Below, one piece after another: positions 35,279 to 46,755 of a DNA stretch of 64,000 bases. The notes below the pieces were generated by a model. It saw nothing but the letters and a program-made list of their open reading frames with translations. It made no database searches and was not told the origin of the DNA. The DNA is from Pelodera strongyloides (Eukaryota > Nematoda > Chromadorea > Rhabditida > Rhabditidae), in assembly GCA_036852015.1 (NCBI GenBank), contig JAANDG010000047.1, positions 372,001-436,000 of the forward strand, read 5' to 3'. The translations under genes were made by a program, and so were the position numbers. Each line of letters opens with the position of its first letter. Position 1 is the stretch's first letter.

Positions 35279-35554
35279 CGATCTAAATATTCTGCTAGGG
35301 CTTAGGCTGAGCCTGAGCCTAAGCCTAAGCCTATGCCTAAGCCTAAGCCTAACTATAAGCGATTTTTATATAATATATAAGCGTGATTTTACGCATCCAT
35401 GTCTTCAGATTCGATCTAAATAATCTGTTAGGGCTTAGGCTGAGCCTAAGCCTAAGCCGAAGCCTATGCCTAAGCTTAAGCCTAAACCTAAGCCTAACTG
35501 TAAGCGATTTTTATATAATATATAAGCGTGATTTTACGCATCTATGTCTTCAGA
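35279..35554. repeat. Duplicated block with degenerate (GCCTAA)n interstitial telomere repeats
   Basis: Two direct units of about 133 and 143 bp start CGATCTAAATA and end GTCTTCAGA. Each contains TAGGGCTTAGGCTGAGCCT, then five to eight GCCTAA hexamers (with variants such as GCCTAT, GCCGAA, GCCTAAA), then TAAGCGATTTTTATATAATA. GCCTAA is the complement of the nematode telomere repeat TTAGGC; one CTTAGGC in opposite orientation starts each unit. Confidence 0.88.
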
Positions 35555-35908
35555 ATTTATAGGATATGTCTTCTGCGGTAAACAAGTACACGTTACGGTA
35601 ACACTGCTGGCAACGTAACTCGTAATTCTATCCACTATAACCCTCTTTACCACCGCACGTATCCATCACTGCTATGCATATGTCCTTGGACGAAAGCGGT
35701 GACAACCCTTTGAGTCTTTGATATCGTTTCGCATTCCTTATGTAGTATGCTAATAACCACTTGTTAACCATCCGACCTCCGACCCATCCGACCATATATT
35801 TGCATGCATAACATTACCGCACGTTCTAGGAATGGTAGTTGGGTAAATGTTTTCTTCGTGTACAATTAGAGCAACACCCCGTTGAGTTTATGATGTTTAG
35901 AAGTTTTA

Positions 35909-36063
35909 AAACGGTGCGGCACGTGGTTTCGCAAGCTCTGCTTGTCACAACTGCATTCCCATACATATGCAGTTTATATTTTTGTGTGTCTGAAATTCGT
36001 AGAGTGGTCCATAATTTGCGTATAATACGGACTTTTCTTTTCAAGCCACATGCCATATCACTT
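35909..36063. mobile_element. Family C MITE-like element
   Basis: Left AAACGGTGCGGCACGTGGTTT, right AAGCCACATGCCATATCACTT followed by TA. The inverted ends are imperfect; about 155 bp, non-coding. Confidence 0.6.
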
Positions 36064-36741
36064 TAAATTTCACCTTTTCCCTATGCCTTACTTTCTGCGT
36101 TGCTATGCAATTCATTTATCTTCGCTCAATTTCTATTCAACAACCTCCCTCATCCGTCATTATGTCAGCGCTTCGCGTTGCGATTTTATCCAAATGAAAG
36201 CGCTTCGCGCTGCGAATTTCGACCACAAACGTGCCTCTTTAAATTCTTATCTATTTTCAGTAGTTCAATTCAATGCACGCTCTATTAGTCAAACGATATT
36301 TCATCGGATCTTGTTTGAATGCGACTTATAATTATAGCAAGTGGAAATATTTCTAAGCGGTATCTCATGTGGTTTTCGAGCGTATGTTGGACTTTTGCAT
36401 TCCCGTGCGAATTGTGTTCAATTCAGTTCCGGAAATACCAAAAAGAGCAGAGAAATTTGCATATTATACGTGAGAACGCACAAGACTGGTGTTTTTATGG
36501 GCATATGTGTAACTTACACTGTTAAAGTTCCTTAGTTCCGTAAGCACTCACCGGATAAACTTGTTTGGTTATATGTAAATCTCGGTCAATATTTTTACCT
36601 CCGTCTGATCGTCTACTGTATTCTCTCTTCTTCTCCCTTTTTCTTTTCCTCCTCTTTATATTTTCACTTTCTCTTTCTTCTCTGAAGCTCGTCCCTCTCT
36701 GTATAAGCATTATCTCTTCCATTCCTGTATCTCTCTATCTT

Positions 36742-36783
<42 letters not shown>

Positions 36784-37224
36784 TTATTTCGGTGACAAGT
36801 TTTCCCCTCGATTTGCATACAATCCATCACTTTCACTCTATTCACACCATTCAAAGCGAGATCCATCATAACTTTGCATATCTCCCCCATTTCATCTTCA
36901 AACGTTCCTTTTGATCTACATAGTTAAAGTGTCTAATGTTCTCGACCGCTGATTACCCAAATATTTGAAGCGATTGGCACGTGGTTTGTGAGGCTTCTGC
37001 TGTGCCAATACAGGTATTATATACTTTCTGTGTCTTTCTGGCATTCGCATGTAGTTGTCCAGCACAGGTTCCAAACCACGCACCATGTCTCTTGAAATAA
37101 TTTTTTTTCGGAGCACAAGCACTATCTCTGAAGCAAGTAGTACGTAGCAGCGCCGTCATATATGGACATATCCATATGGTTGCTTTTTGATGAAAATAAG
37201 TTTTGTGATGTTATGGCTTGTTGC

Positions 37225-37405
37225 ACAGAAAACGGAACACTTGCCACAGAAAAACCACAGAAAAACCGGGCCAGTCACCGAATGATTTTTACTGAAGAAA
37301 CCATTTGATGACTGGTTTGTGACCATTTGGTGACCAGTTGATGATGGTTTTGATGAAACTTTGGTCACCACATGGTCACGAAGTGGTCACCAAATGGGCT
37401 GATGC
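37225..37405. repeat. GGTGACC/GGTCACC-rich dispersed repeat
   Basis: CATTTGATGACTGGTTTGTG, CATTTGGTGACCAGTTGATG, then GGTCACCACATGGTCACG and GTGGTCACCAAATGGG: words on both strands forming nested hairpins. Related copies lie at 25775, 26455 and 46750. Confidence 0.7.
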
Positions 37406-38053
37406 ACGAAGAACCCAGTGTGTTCCCCCATTTCCTATATATTTCCATCGATCCCCCGATCTAGTCACTTCATTATTCATGCAATATCATGGCGGAATCC
37501 CTTTGCCTTGTCTGTTATGCGGACTCGAATTGTTCATAGTATTATTATTGGAATACAAAATAGAATGTTTTGGACATGGCGGTTTCGATTCAACTATATA
37601 CGTGTATGTACTATGTACGAAACATCTCGTTTTCATGCCTTCATGCGGTTGCATTAAAGCTATATCAACCGTGGTTTTTGAAACATGCATGCCGTAAACT
37701 ATATCAAAATATAAGCAGAGTGCCATTCGTGTCGTTTCACTTCTAGGAAAAGTATGTCGAAACATCGTCAATTCAGCGTATCGTACTGCCTTTTTACATA
37801 AGCTCCTTATGATAACTGATAATAACTAAAGTTAGGTATTACATTAATATATTACCTAATGATAAGTTACCGCCCCATCACCTATCCCACTCTTCGCTCT
37901 TATTATGTTCGCATGCGCATTGATTTGCACTGATAACAGTCAAACAGTGGTTCTCCTCTGCTACCATTGATAATCAGTTGTTTGTACGATTGTTTGTCTT
38001 GTTTCTTTTTATCTTTTTGATTGCTATTTTCGATTTTCCTCACATATTTTTTA

Positions 38054-38227
38054 AAGCGAAATACCGGCTGATTTTTGAAACGCATCGCGGATGGATAACT
38101 GAATTCTTACGTAGTTATGCTAATTTGCTCGAACTCGATTTTTATTCTAATTTATGTTCATTTGCATAAGCTGCATAAGAATTCAGCTCTACTCGATGTG
38201 TTTCAAAAATCAGCCGGTATTTCGCTT
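38054..38227. mobile_element. Family A MITE, copy 5
   Basis: AAGCGAAATACCGGCTGA ... TCAGCCGGTATTTCGCTT flanked by TA. The CCGGCTGA variant is matched in both termini, so the arms changed together or this is a subfamily. Confidence 0.9.
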
Positions 38228-39294
38228 TAAATCGTTATTGTGAGTTTCTTAGGTAACGCTTATGTATATGTAGTGGCTTTACGATTGTTTATAGGTCTAT
38301 TCGTCCGCACGAGTAGAATAAGTTGACCTTACCTTGGGTAACTTAGCTCAGGTAAGGTCAATCATAAGTAAGGTGATGATAAATGAGGTTTCTTTAAATT
38401 GCTGAGCAAATAAAATGTGTAATTTGGATCAAGTCCATACTACGCTCAGCTCCCCTTTCATTTCGATCTATCCTGAAGTTAATTACGTATTCACATAAGT
38501 CGCGTGCAAAGCCAAATTTTTCCACAGCCCCCATTTTTTCACGTTTCTCTCGGTAAAAAGAAGGGTTTAAAAACTCGTCTCTTTCATATATTTTGCGCTC
38601 CCCTAATAGAGTGTGCATGAGGGAAAGGTTGAAGGGAGCGCTCATTGACCCTGATGCTAATTTCTTTTGTTTTCATATTATTTTCCCTTTAAAGTTTTTT
38701 TAGAAGTTGGGAAGCTACATAGTGTTGGGAAAACAACAAAAAAACTCCGATCATGCTCCAATAAGACTCGCATCACTATAATCCGAGTTTTCTTGGTGTG
38801 ACTACGGTATGATCCGAGTTATTTTGAAGTTTTCGGTTTCCTGTGCATGGTCCTTTTTAATAATATTTTTAATGACAAAAAAAGTTTAATGCTACTACTT
38901 TCTAGCTTATTTTCATACTTGTATTATTCCTAGTTTTTGTTTTTAATTCTTTTGGTTCCGATAGAAAATCTCCCTCTCTCTTTGTATTCCAATTTTTACG
39001 CTCTCGCTCTCGTGCTGGATGTGCGTATGGGTATGGGTGTCTATGATGTGTCCGAGCTCGGCGTTGTACTTTTGCTGTTTTTTTGTTAATGTCCTTATGA
39101 AGGAAATGTGGCTCATTTACCCCCATTGTTCCTTGATCGTTATTGATTTCTTTCGTCAAATTGTATGTGAGATATCGGTATATTTCAAACAGACATGACA
39201 CGTGGTTTGTGAAGCTGATCAATTCCATTTCAGTGTATTATGCTTTGTCAGTTCGTGCATTATATAGCACAAGTTGCGTAGTGTAGAGGCTTTA

Positions 39295-39459
39295 AAGCGA
39301 TATAACCGCCGCTTTTCAAAGCTATCATGGACTAAAGTTTTCCCATTTGTTATATGCAAATGCAAACAATTCGAATAAAAAAATCGCGCAGTTATTTGAA
39401 TACATTAAATGGGAATTTAGAGACCAAATACTTTTCAAAAACCGGTTGTCATACCGCTT
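39295..39459. mobile_element. Family B MITE
   Basis: TA|AAGCGATATAACCGCCGC ... AACCGGTTGTCATACCGCTT|TA, 165 bp. AATTCGAATAAAAAAATCGCG in the interior resembles the core of family A. Confidence 0.75.
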
Positions 39460-41223
39460 TAAAGCAAACCCGGTGTATATCTGATGTGGATACTCTTGTC
39501 CCTCCCCTCTTTCTCTTTTCCTGTAATTATCTTCAGTTTGCCTCCTTTACTTTTTTCCCTTTTCATGGCTTCAAAAAGTCATTTACTTTCTTTCGTTTAG
39601 TCATCTTCCTACTTTTATATCCCTCGTTTTTTCCGTCAGTTCAGACAATAAAAACCCCTTCTCGTGGGGTCTTAATTTGGAAGAAATTGCATTTTTTTTT
39701 ATCCTCTAGAACGTTGTAGCGTGAAAAATTTGCGTGAGTTTTGCGTTAAAAATGATCAAGCACAATGTCTTCATCTTCAACTTGTCATCAAACTTATTTG
39801 AATAGTTGAATATTTATTATGCTCATTAAAAGCTTAAACATTAAATAACTTATTGTTAGAACTTAGAACCGCGTGTAAAAAATTTCATTTGATGACATTT
39901 TCTGGTAGATTCGATGCGGAACTCGATGAGATAAAAATGCTCATGAAGCAAGAAGTCATGCACATTCCACTGGGACCCAGTGACCAAGAGGTCTTGTGTT
40001 AAAACAATAATATTCAGTTTCAATCTGGGCAAGTCTATGGTATTGGATCTCCATTTCTAACCAAAACGCCTCGTTTATGGTCTCAAAATACGGCAAAGGT
40101 CCATTATTATGTCCCATTCTAGTGGCCATTTGGCTACCTTGACGATTGTTTTGTACATACATAATACCCTCCGAAATGCGTATTCTTATTGTTTAATGGC
40201 AGGTGCTTCGACAGAAAAGCTCTAGTATTCTGGGTGGTAACTCGGTCTCCAAGGTTCCCTTTTTTGTTCAGGATTTAAAATTTAAAATTTTGATTTGGGA
40301 TTGACAGATTAGGTATACTTAATTATCTTTTTTCTATCTCTATTCTATACTACTCCCTCTCTATATTCCCCTCTCTCTCTAACCTTCCCTCTCTTTCTCT
40401 CGTATGGATGGAGTAAATTGCTTCCTATGCTTATTTATTGTATTTTTGCACCGTTTTCAAATATTTAACTCTCTTTTTTAAACCCTCATAATCTGTTTTT
40501 ATGCGGTGCAAATGACCTTCAAAATGGATTAAATGTTGCGAGTGGACGTTTTTTGAAACTTAAAAGCCTTTTTCAAAATTAAATCACCACCAACACAATT
40601 GCAGACTTAAAAGTTTATGTTTTTGTTACTAGCACTAGCAGTACGAGGCTAATTCCTGAAAAATGTGCGTCTCTGATTTTCCGCTGTTTTTGTATCGAAA
40701 TGTAAGTTGTTATCACCTCAGCGCGTTAATTGTGGCGCGCAAAGCGCTGTCCACTTTTTAGAGCCGACAAGTGAAACAGCGCGGAGCTGATGCTCAATTT
40801 TCATGGTTATCGAGAGAGAGATGGAGAGAGAGAGAGAAGCAAAAGGGAGAGAGAGATTTAAAGAGAGAGAAGCATATCTCAACCGGTCGTTTTCCCTTTG
40901 AAAATTGCCTTTTAGCCGCTGTCGATTTATAGCATCGGATTGGTTTTCAGCAGCTCTTCTCCACTAGATCTTTATGGATTTCATTGATTAGTCGCTGATT
41001 ATCGATGTATTTTCTTCCTCAGAGTTTCCTCTTTTAGTGATCTATTGATTGATCTACACTTACATTATTGATTACCTTCGGGTTGTGCATTGTATTATTG
41101 ATCGGTTCTATTAAAGCGGCATGTCACGTGGTACAGATGTGCTTATAATTTATGATGTTATGACCGGCAAATTCATTCATATGAAAGGCTTACCCGTGGT
41201 TGCCAGAAGAGCACAATTTTTTA

Positions 41224-41386
41224 AAGCAAAACCGTGAAACGCATCGAGTACACCTTCATTCTTATGTACACCAGCATTCCTATAAATTATAATAAAAAAT
41301 CGAGCTAAATTGGAGCAACATTAGCTTAGATACGTAAGAATTCAGTTGCCCACGATGCGTTTCAAAAACCGGCCGGTATTTCGCTT
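41224..41386. mobile_element. Family A MITE, copy 6 (left end damaged)
   Basis: The left end AAGCAAAACCGTGAAACGCATCG lacks the CCGGCCGG block; the right end CCGGCCGGTATTTCGCTT|TA is intact. The interior matches family A. Confidence 0.8.
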
Positions 41387-41725
41387 TAAAGGGCACAAAA
41401 AATATATATAAATAAAGATTCTCAACAATTCCGCTGTTCCCAGCTACCGCCACGCTTGTCAGTGTTATTTCTGGCATGGAACCAGTATTTCCATGCCTCC
41501 CCCAACTCGAGACTGCCATTCATATTCAGAGTTGGAATCTTCCACGTCAGTGAGCCTTTTCATGCCGATCAGCTTTTTTTGTATCTTTTTATATAAGCTG
41601 TTCCATGGCGTCATTTCCCCCCTGGCATTCTTATAATTTTTGATAAGTAACTTTCTTGTCATTTGGATAGTGTGATAACTTTTTAGATGAGTTTTTGATT
41701 TCAGCGTAACTTGAGAGACAGTAAT

Positions 41726-41855
41726 AAGCGGTATGACACGTGGTTTGTGGAACATGTACTGGATAAGCTCTTCTTTGGCACGGAACGGGACAACATTTGT
41801 ATATAATACTGAGAGTTCAGAGCTTACGTTTCACAATCGACGTGCCATATCCCTT
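41726..41855. mobile_element. Family C MITE
   Basis: AAGCGGTATGACACGTGGTTTG ... CACAATCGACGTGCCATATCCCTT|TA, about 130 bp, non-coding. Confidence 0.7.
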
Positions 41856-44818
41856 TAATATAATGATTAGGATTGGTCATACCCATGTACTGGTCTAATA
41901 CCCATTAGCAAACCCACCTCCAGTTTTACTTTGCAGTTTTACTTTCTTTTTTTCCATATATGTATTCCCTCAAGTGAACAGGTATTTGCTACTTCCTGTC
42001 CTCACTACCGTACCCCATTAACGTTCATTCGTTGTTTGCCCATTTGCATACGATCTCATCAAATTCACATGCATGTTTTCAAGTCATCCCCTGATCGTTA
42101 ATGTTTGTCACAATGACACTTTGACACTCATTTTATACGCGACACGATCGACTGGATGTCAAGGTTGTTGAGGAAAGTAAATGTTGATTTTGGATGATGT
42201 TTTTGGTTGTTTTACTTTAAATGGAGAGGTATTTTGGGATATATTTATTGAGCTTTCCAATGAAAACTGGTCCATAACATAAAGCTATGGCTATGGATAT
42301 TTTATAACAATAAGCTGCTGCTACTGTATAATTTCGGAGCAGAGTATTTCATCATTTTTATACTCGATTGCTACTAAACGAAACTTTATGAGGTACACAT
42401 GACATGAATATTATTTATACGTTAATTATACACAATTGTACTTACGAGCAGAGTATTTCATCAACGTTAGTAGAAAAAAATTTGTATATTGGATTCCACC
42501 CTCTCATCATATACATAATTATACATATGATGCACACCAACGTACCTTGTGCTGTTATGTAATAAATAGTTTATAAAGTGATTATAGTACATGATCTAAT
42601 TCACCCCATTCCTTAGTTCCGTTGATCGGCTTCGTTATTTGAAATGGATTCCTGTTCTGTTCCCAGTGCTCTTCTCCTCGAATTGTCACTCTAATATTAA
42701 TGACTCTTTGGGGAGTCCCTCCCCGTCTTACAAAGGGATGGGGACTGAGTCAGCTGTATTCGAAACCTTTATCTTCCCGCCACTTTGTATGCATTGAAAT
42801 TCGGGTGCTAATTAGCTGATCATGTAATTAGAGATAGGGTTTTTGGGGTGGGCCCATTATAATTATAAAGTGATATTCTTTTTCTTTTTTTATCTATTAA
42901 CTTCGTATGACTTTGTATGTCATTTGTATACAACACACAAGAGCGCAGTTGTCCAGCATACGTTTCAAAAACCGGATGTTATATTGCTTTAAACAATTAA
43001 AGAAAGCCGTACTTGTGAAGTCGTGGGACCTCCTCAGGGAATAAAGCTCGCAGGTGAGTCCGGAGGTAGTCGAGTAGTTTGTGAAAGAGGTGGTTCAGCC
43101 AAGAGTCCTCCAAATTTATGCAATATTCTAATTACGGCGGTGGTTCACCAGTGAGCTCACCGGCTGGCTCCGTTACGGGTCAGACCCGTGATAAATTACA
43201 CCTGCTGTTTATCAGTTGATTGATTATGTACCTAGTTTTTGTCGCACCTAATCATAGGTATCATAGCTGCTTCTCATCAGCACTTTTTCTCTCACCTTCC
43301 TGTTATAATTAATCGGTCTTTGTGGAACTCCGCTATGATTCACCCGTTCTCTTTTTCGAAAACTTTTTGTGAAAACGTTCTTACATTCGGAATTTGATAC
43401 AATCTCAGTGCTCTACTTTTAGTATTTCCCAATTAGATGTATTTTGAAACGTGGCTCAATTACCTCTAATTTGTAGTTATTATATAATTACCAGTATTGA
43501 TTTTTAATTGGCTTGTGTTGGTTTGAACGAGAGCTTGTGCGTGTTAGTTTACTTGCCGTTAGATAAACTATGTGTTTATGTAGCAGACCAGGCGCAGTCC
43601 CAGTTTATATGACTCAACGCGTTCGTGATAGTTTATAAAACGAGTTTCCTGAGCCTCAACGTTGAACCCCTTTGGTGACATTATTGATTAATGATGGATT
43701 ATTAGTTTATCTATATTTTTACATTGACAACACATTTCACCATATTCATTTTTAAAATCCTACCGATTTTTTTTTTACATATTTTCTTGGAGCATTTACC
43801 TTTTTTTTTTACAAAAAGTACGTAGAATTTTAAAAAAAAACGTATGCTTGATTTACGTGTAAAATTTGGTAGCTTGGGAGTGCAGTCACAAAGTCTACAT
43901 TTCAAAACCACATACCATAACGCTTTAAAAGTTTTTTTTTTTTGAGGCCCGAGACCTTGGCTTAGCGTAGGTCATTAAAGGGTGCTCGTAAAATAGTTGG
44001 CCCGTAGGCACGGGGAACAGTTGTTCCTTCCGTTTGTATCCTTTTGATAGGATGGGTCATCTGCTGCCTCTTACATCTTTATTCCTAGCTATATCATTGT
44101 CTAGAGTTACAAAGACGACGGGATTAAGCTTAACGGCTGGAGTTATCGCTGAGGCTTTAAGTGTTACGATGATTGAGGCATTGACGTGATTCTCCGTTAG
44201 CTGTTAGCTACTTTCTGTTAGCTACTTTCTTCGTGATCTTCTTATTTTCTCTAACTTTATATGTCTTGTATATCAATTGCTTATTTCGCAAGAATCACTC
44301 TTTTCGGACTTGTGGCTCGTATTCTATAGATGAACTATAATTACCAACTTATAAAGTGCTAAGTTGCACAATAACTTTGCAATTGTTTTACTTGTGTATA
44401 GCTCAGCGGTGGTTATGTACGTGACCGTGACGAACCTGCATGTTATTTCAGTTATGTGAGTAGCAAAGATTCCGAATCTGATAATTAAAACGATACATCA
44501 TGTGGTTTTGCAACCTATTCTTTCTAACTGCATTTTCATGTAGTATATATGCTAATTTTATGTGCCCTAATGTTGTTAGTAAGCTGTAACAACACCTTTA
44601 TTCAGGTGTAACCTGGGTGCTAAAATGTGCATAATGTTCTATTTGACTTGACAGTTTAATAGTCGTAACCACCCTTTTGTTGTTGAGTATTCTTTTATTT
44701 ATTCACAGCACGACTTCGTGTATGCCATTTACTTTTCACACTACTTACGCACAACGAGAAGGGGTTTCAATGACACGCGCCCTGCTGACTTAGCAGGCCA
44801 CCGGCATTTTAGCTCTTA

Positions 44819-44988
44819 AAGTGGTATGACACGTGTTCTGTGTAACTTATTTTGGACTACTGTATTGGCATGTATCATATGCTAATTATGTTCCATTTGT
44901 GCCTTTCCAGCACAGAAATTTGTGCCTAATACATGGAATGCAGACGACCTATCTATGATCGTTTCACGAACCACGTGCAATACCGCTT
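44819..44988. mobile_element. Family C MITE
   Basis: AAGTGGTATGACACGTGTTC ... GAACCACGTGCAATACCGCTT, about 170 bp, with ATATGCTAATT in the core. Non-coding. Confidence 0.75.
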
Positions 44989-45427
44989 TGAAATTCGTGG
45001 GTGTCATTGTCTTGATAGCAGCCTTTAATATAAACACCGTCCGTTTAGGTTTCTGCCCCTTTGTTTCTATATCCTTTGCTTTCGCTGTTCTGCTCCGTTC
45101 CTCTGTTTACACAGATGTGGTTTGTGGCATACCCTTGCACCATTTTGTACCTTTTTGTAACCCTTTGATACCCCGGACGGCTAAGCCGCTATCATTGTGT
45201 CGTTAACGATTCTTTTATGTGAGGTCATCCGCAAATATATTTATGTCGAAGAAAGCATAAGCAGGTGTTTGCGTAACAATGGTGTAGAATGGTGCAAAGA
45301 GAATGGTATGATACTGTTATTAGGCTAAAGGGTATAAGTTTATAAGTTTAACAATATTTTTAAATGCATGGAACCTTTGTGATACCCTTTACTGAAAACA
45401 TTGGAAAATTCGTAATTTGTATTTTCT

Positions 45428-45498
45428 GAAAGAGAGAGAGAGAGAGAGAGGGGGGGGGAGGGAGAGAAAAAGAGAGGTCTCAGAGAGAGGGGGAGAGA
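45428..45498. repeat. GA/G-rich tract
   Basis: GAGAGAGAG, then G9 and GGGAGAGA, immediately left of the second 560-bp foldback element; GAGAGG follows its right end as well. Confidence 0.85.
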
Positions 45499-46058
45499 CT
45501 ACAACGAAACTCAAGAGTTGCGCGCGGCAACAGTTTGAGGGTGTTTCCCGCAAAAGAATTTGATGCGCGCCGCAAAAGTTTTTCCACCGACTGTGGTTGC
45601 CGTTTTGGTGCGGGAAACACCCCCAAACTGTTGCGGGAAACACCCCCAAACCGTTGCCGAAAAGGTGCGGAAACGGTGCGGGAAAAGTAGCAACTGCAAA
45701 AAGAAAGCAGCGTGTTCGATTCGAACCCTACACTCTTGTTAGATACTTTCTCTGAACAGCGCCTTAGACCACTCGGCTACACAACACATGTGAGACCTGT
45801 GCTTGCGGAAAAATATTAGTACAACAACTGCACTTACGGCAGATCCTCCGAGCGCTTTCAAAAACGTTGCCGAAAAGGTGCGGAAATGGTGCGGGGCGCA
45901 AGTTGCGCGCCGCACCATTTCCGCACCGTTTCCGCACCTTTTCGGGAAACACTTTGCGCGCCATTTCTATTCCGCGCGCATTTTGTTTCCCATTCCTTTG
46001 CGGCGCGCATTTTGTTTCCCGAAATGGTGCGGCGCGCAACTCATCGGCTCTCAGTGTA
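45499..46058. mobile_element. 560-bp foldback element with tRNA-Leu-like core, copy 2
   Basis: Same structure, length and orientation as 33349-33908, with about nine substitutions and no length difference that I can see. It is inserted at or in a GA tract. The tRNA-like segment is at about 45712-45785 (minus). Confidence 0.87.
45712..45785 (-). pseudogene. tRNA-Leu/Ser-like segment, copy 2
   Basis: Same A-box and B-box features as 33562-33635, with GTTCGAATCGAAC in the T arm. The anticodon loop is expanded and the stems are imperfect. Confidence 0.62.
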
Positions 46059-46647
46059 GAGAGGCAGAGAGAATACTAATACACCAACCGGAAATTAGGC
46101 ATTTGTATATTCACCCACAAGTAGGGGAGTGATAAACGGTAGTAGTATTTTAGTACTAAAGTACATACTTCATTCACAACGATGATATATCATGAATATC
46201 TACTACAGTGAAAGCTTTATTGCCTTTATTAGCCTTTACGGCGTTTACGGCCTTTACCTCAATTTGTTTATCTTTTTTGCGTCTGATTAGTGAGAAAGTG
46301 TCTTTTTGCTTCAGTAATACTCTGTATTCCCACGTTTTATACGCAACTTGTGTTCCATCATGTGCCGGAAAGGAAAGGCGAAGGGCATATAAAGTTTCCA
46401 AATCGCATGTCATACCACTTTAATCTTTTCTGCTATCGAGTGTTCATTATTTCTGTGTTGGTTGAACCCAGGACAAAGAACGCTTAGATGATAAAAAGTC
46501 GGAATAGCTTCATTTGTGCCATATGTGCCGGGCGTAAATGTGTAGTGCTAGTGCCAAAGCCAGATGTAGGTAGACTGGAAGCATTGAGCGGAACTACTCA
46601 CCAAATAGCACAGCGGAGGAGAACACTGATCTTATTACTTTTATTTA

Positions 46648-46755
46648 AAGCGAAATACCGGCCGGTTTTTGAAACGCTTCGTGGGCAACTGATTTCTTAC
46701 GTATTTAAGTTACTCGAATTTTGCTCAATTGTTTATTCTTATGTTCACTTAGAGA
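46648..46755. mobile_element. Family A MITE, copy 7 (right half missing)
   Basis: The left terminus AAGCGAAATACCGGCCGG and the interior up to TTATGTTCACTT are present. The sequence then changes abruptly to the GGTGACC-type repeat at about 46756, so the right arm was lost or replaced. Confidence 0.8.

Larger units (their letters stand above)
33909..38053. other. Gene-poor stretch with interstitial telomere block and family C elements
   Basis: No convincing gene. It contains a C14 run at about 34541-34554, the telomere-like block 35279-35554, family C-like elements at 35909-36063 and about 36968-37093, CT tracts near 36600-36785, and the GGTGACC repeat at 37225-37405. Confidence 0.6.
38228..45498. 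other. Gene-poor stretch with several MITEs
   Basis: No convincing gene on either strand. It contains family B (39295-39459), A6 (41224-41386), family C (41726-41855 and 44819-44988), isolated termini near 39190, 42960 and 43900, and GA/CT tracts at 40340-40400, 40806-40870 and 45428-45498. Minus-strand open frames at 38394-38645, 38902-39228 and 41465-41755 have no recognisable domain. Confidence 0.6.

Noticed and set aside
41465..41755. Minus-strand frame with TPWNSLYKKIQKKL, reminiscent of a retroelement C terminus
   Set aside because: Too short and without reverse transcriptase motifs; the resemblance is a single WNSL word.
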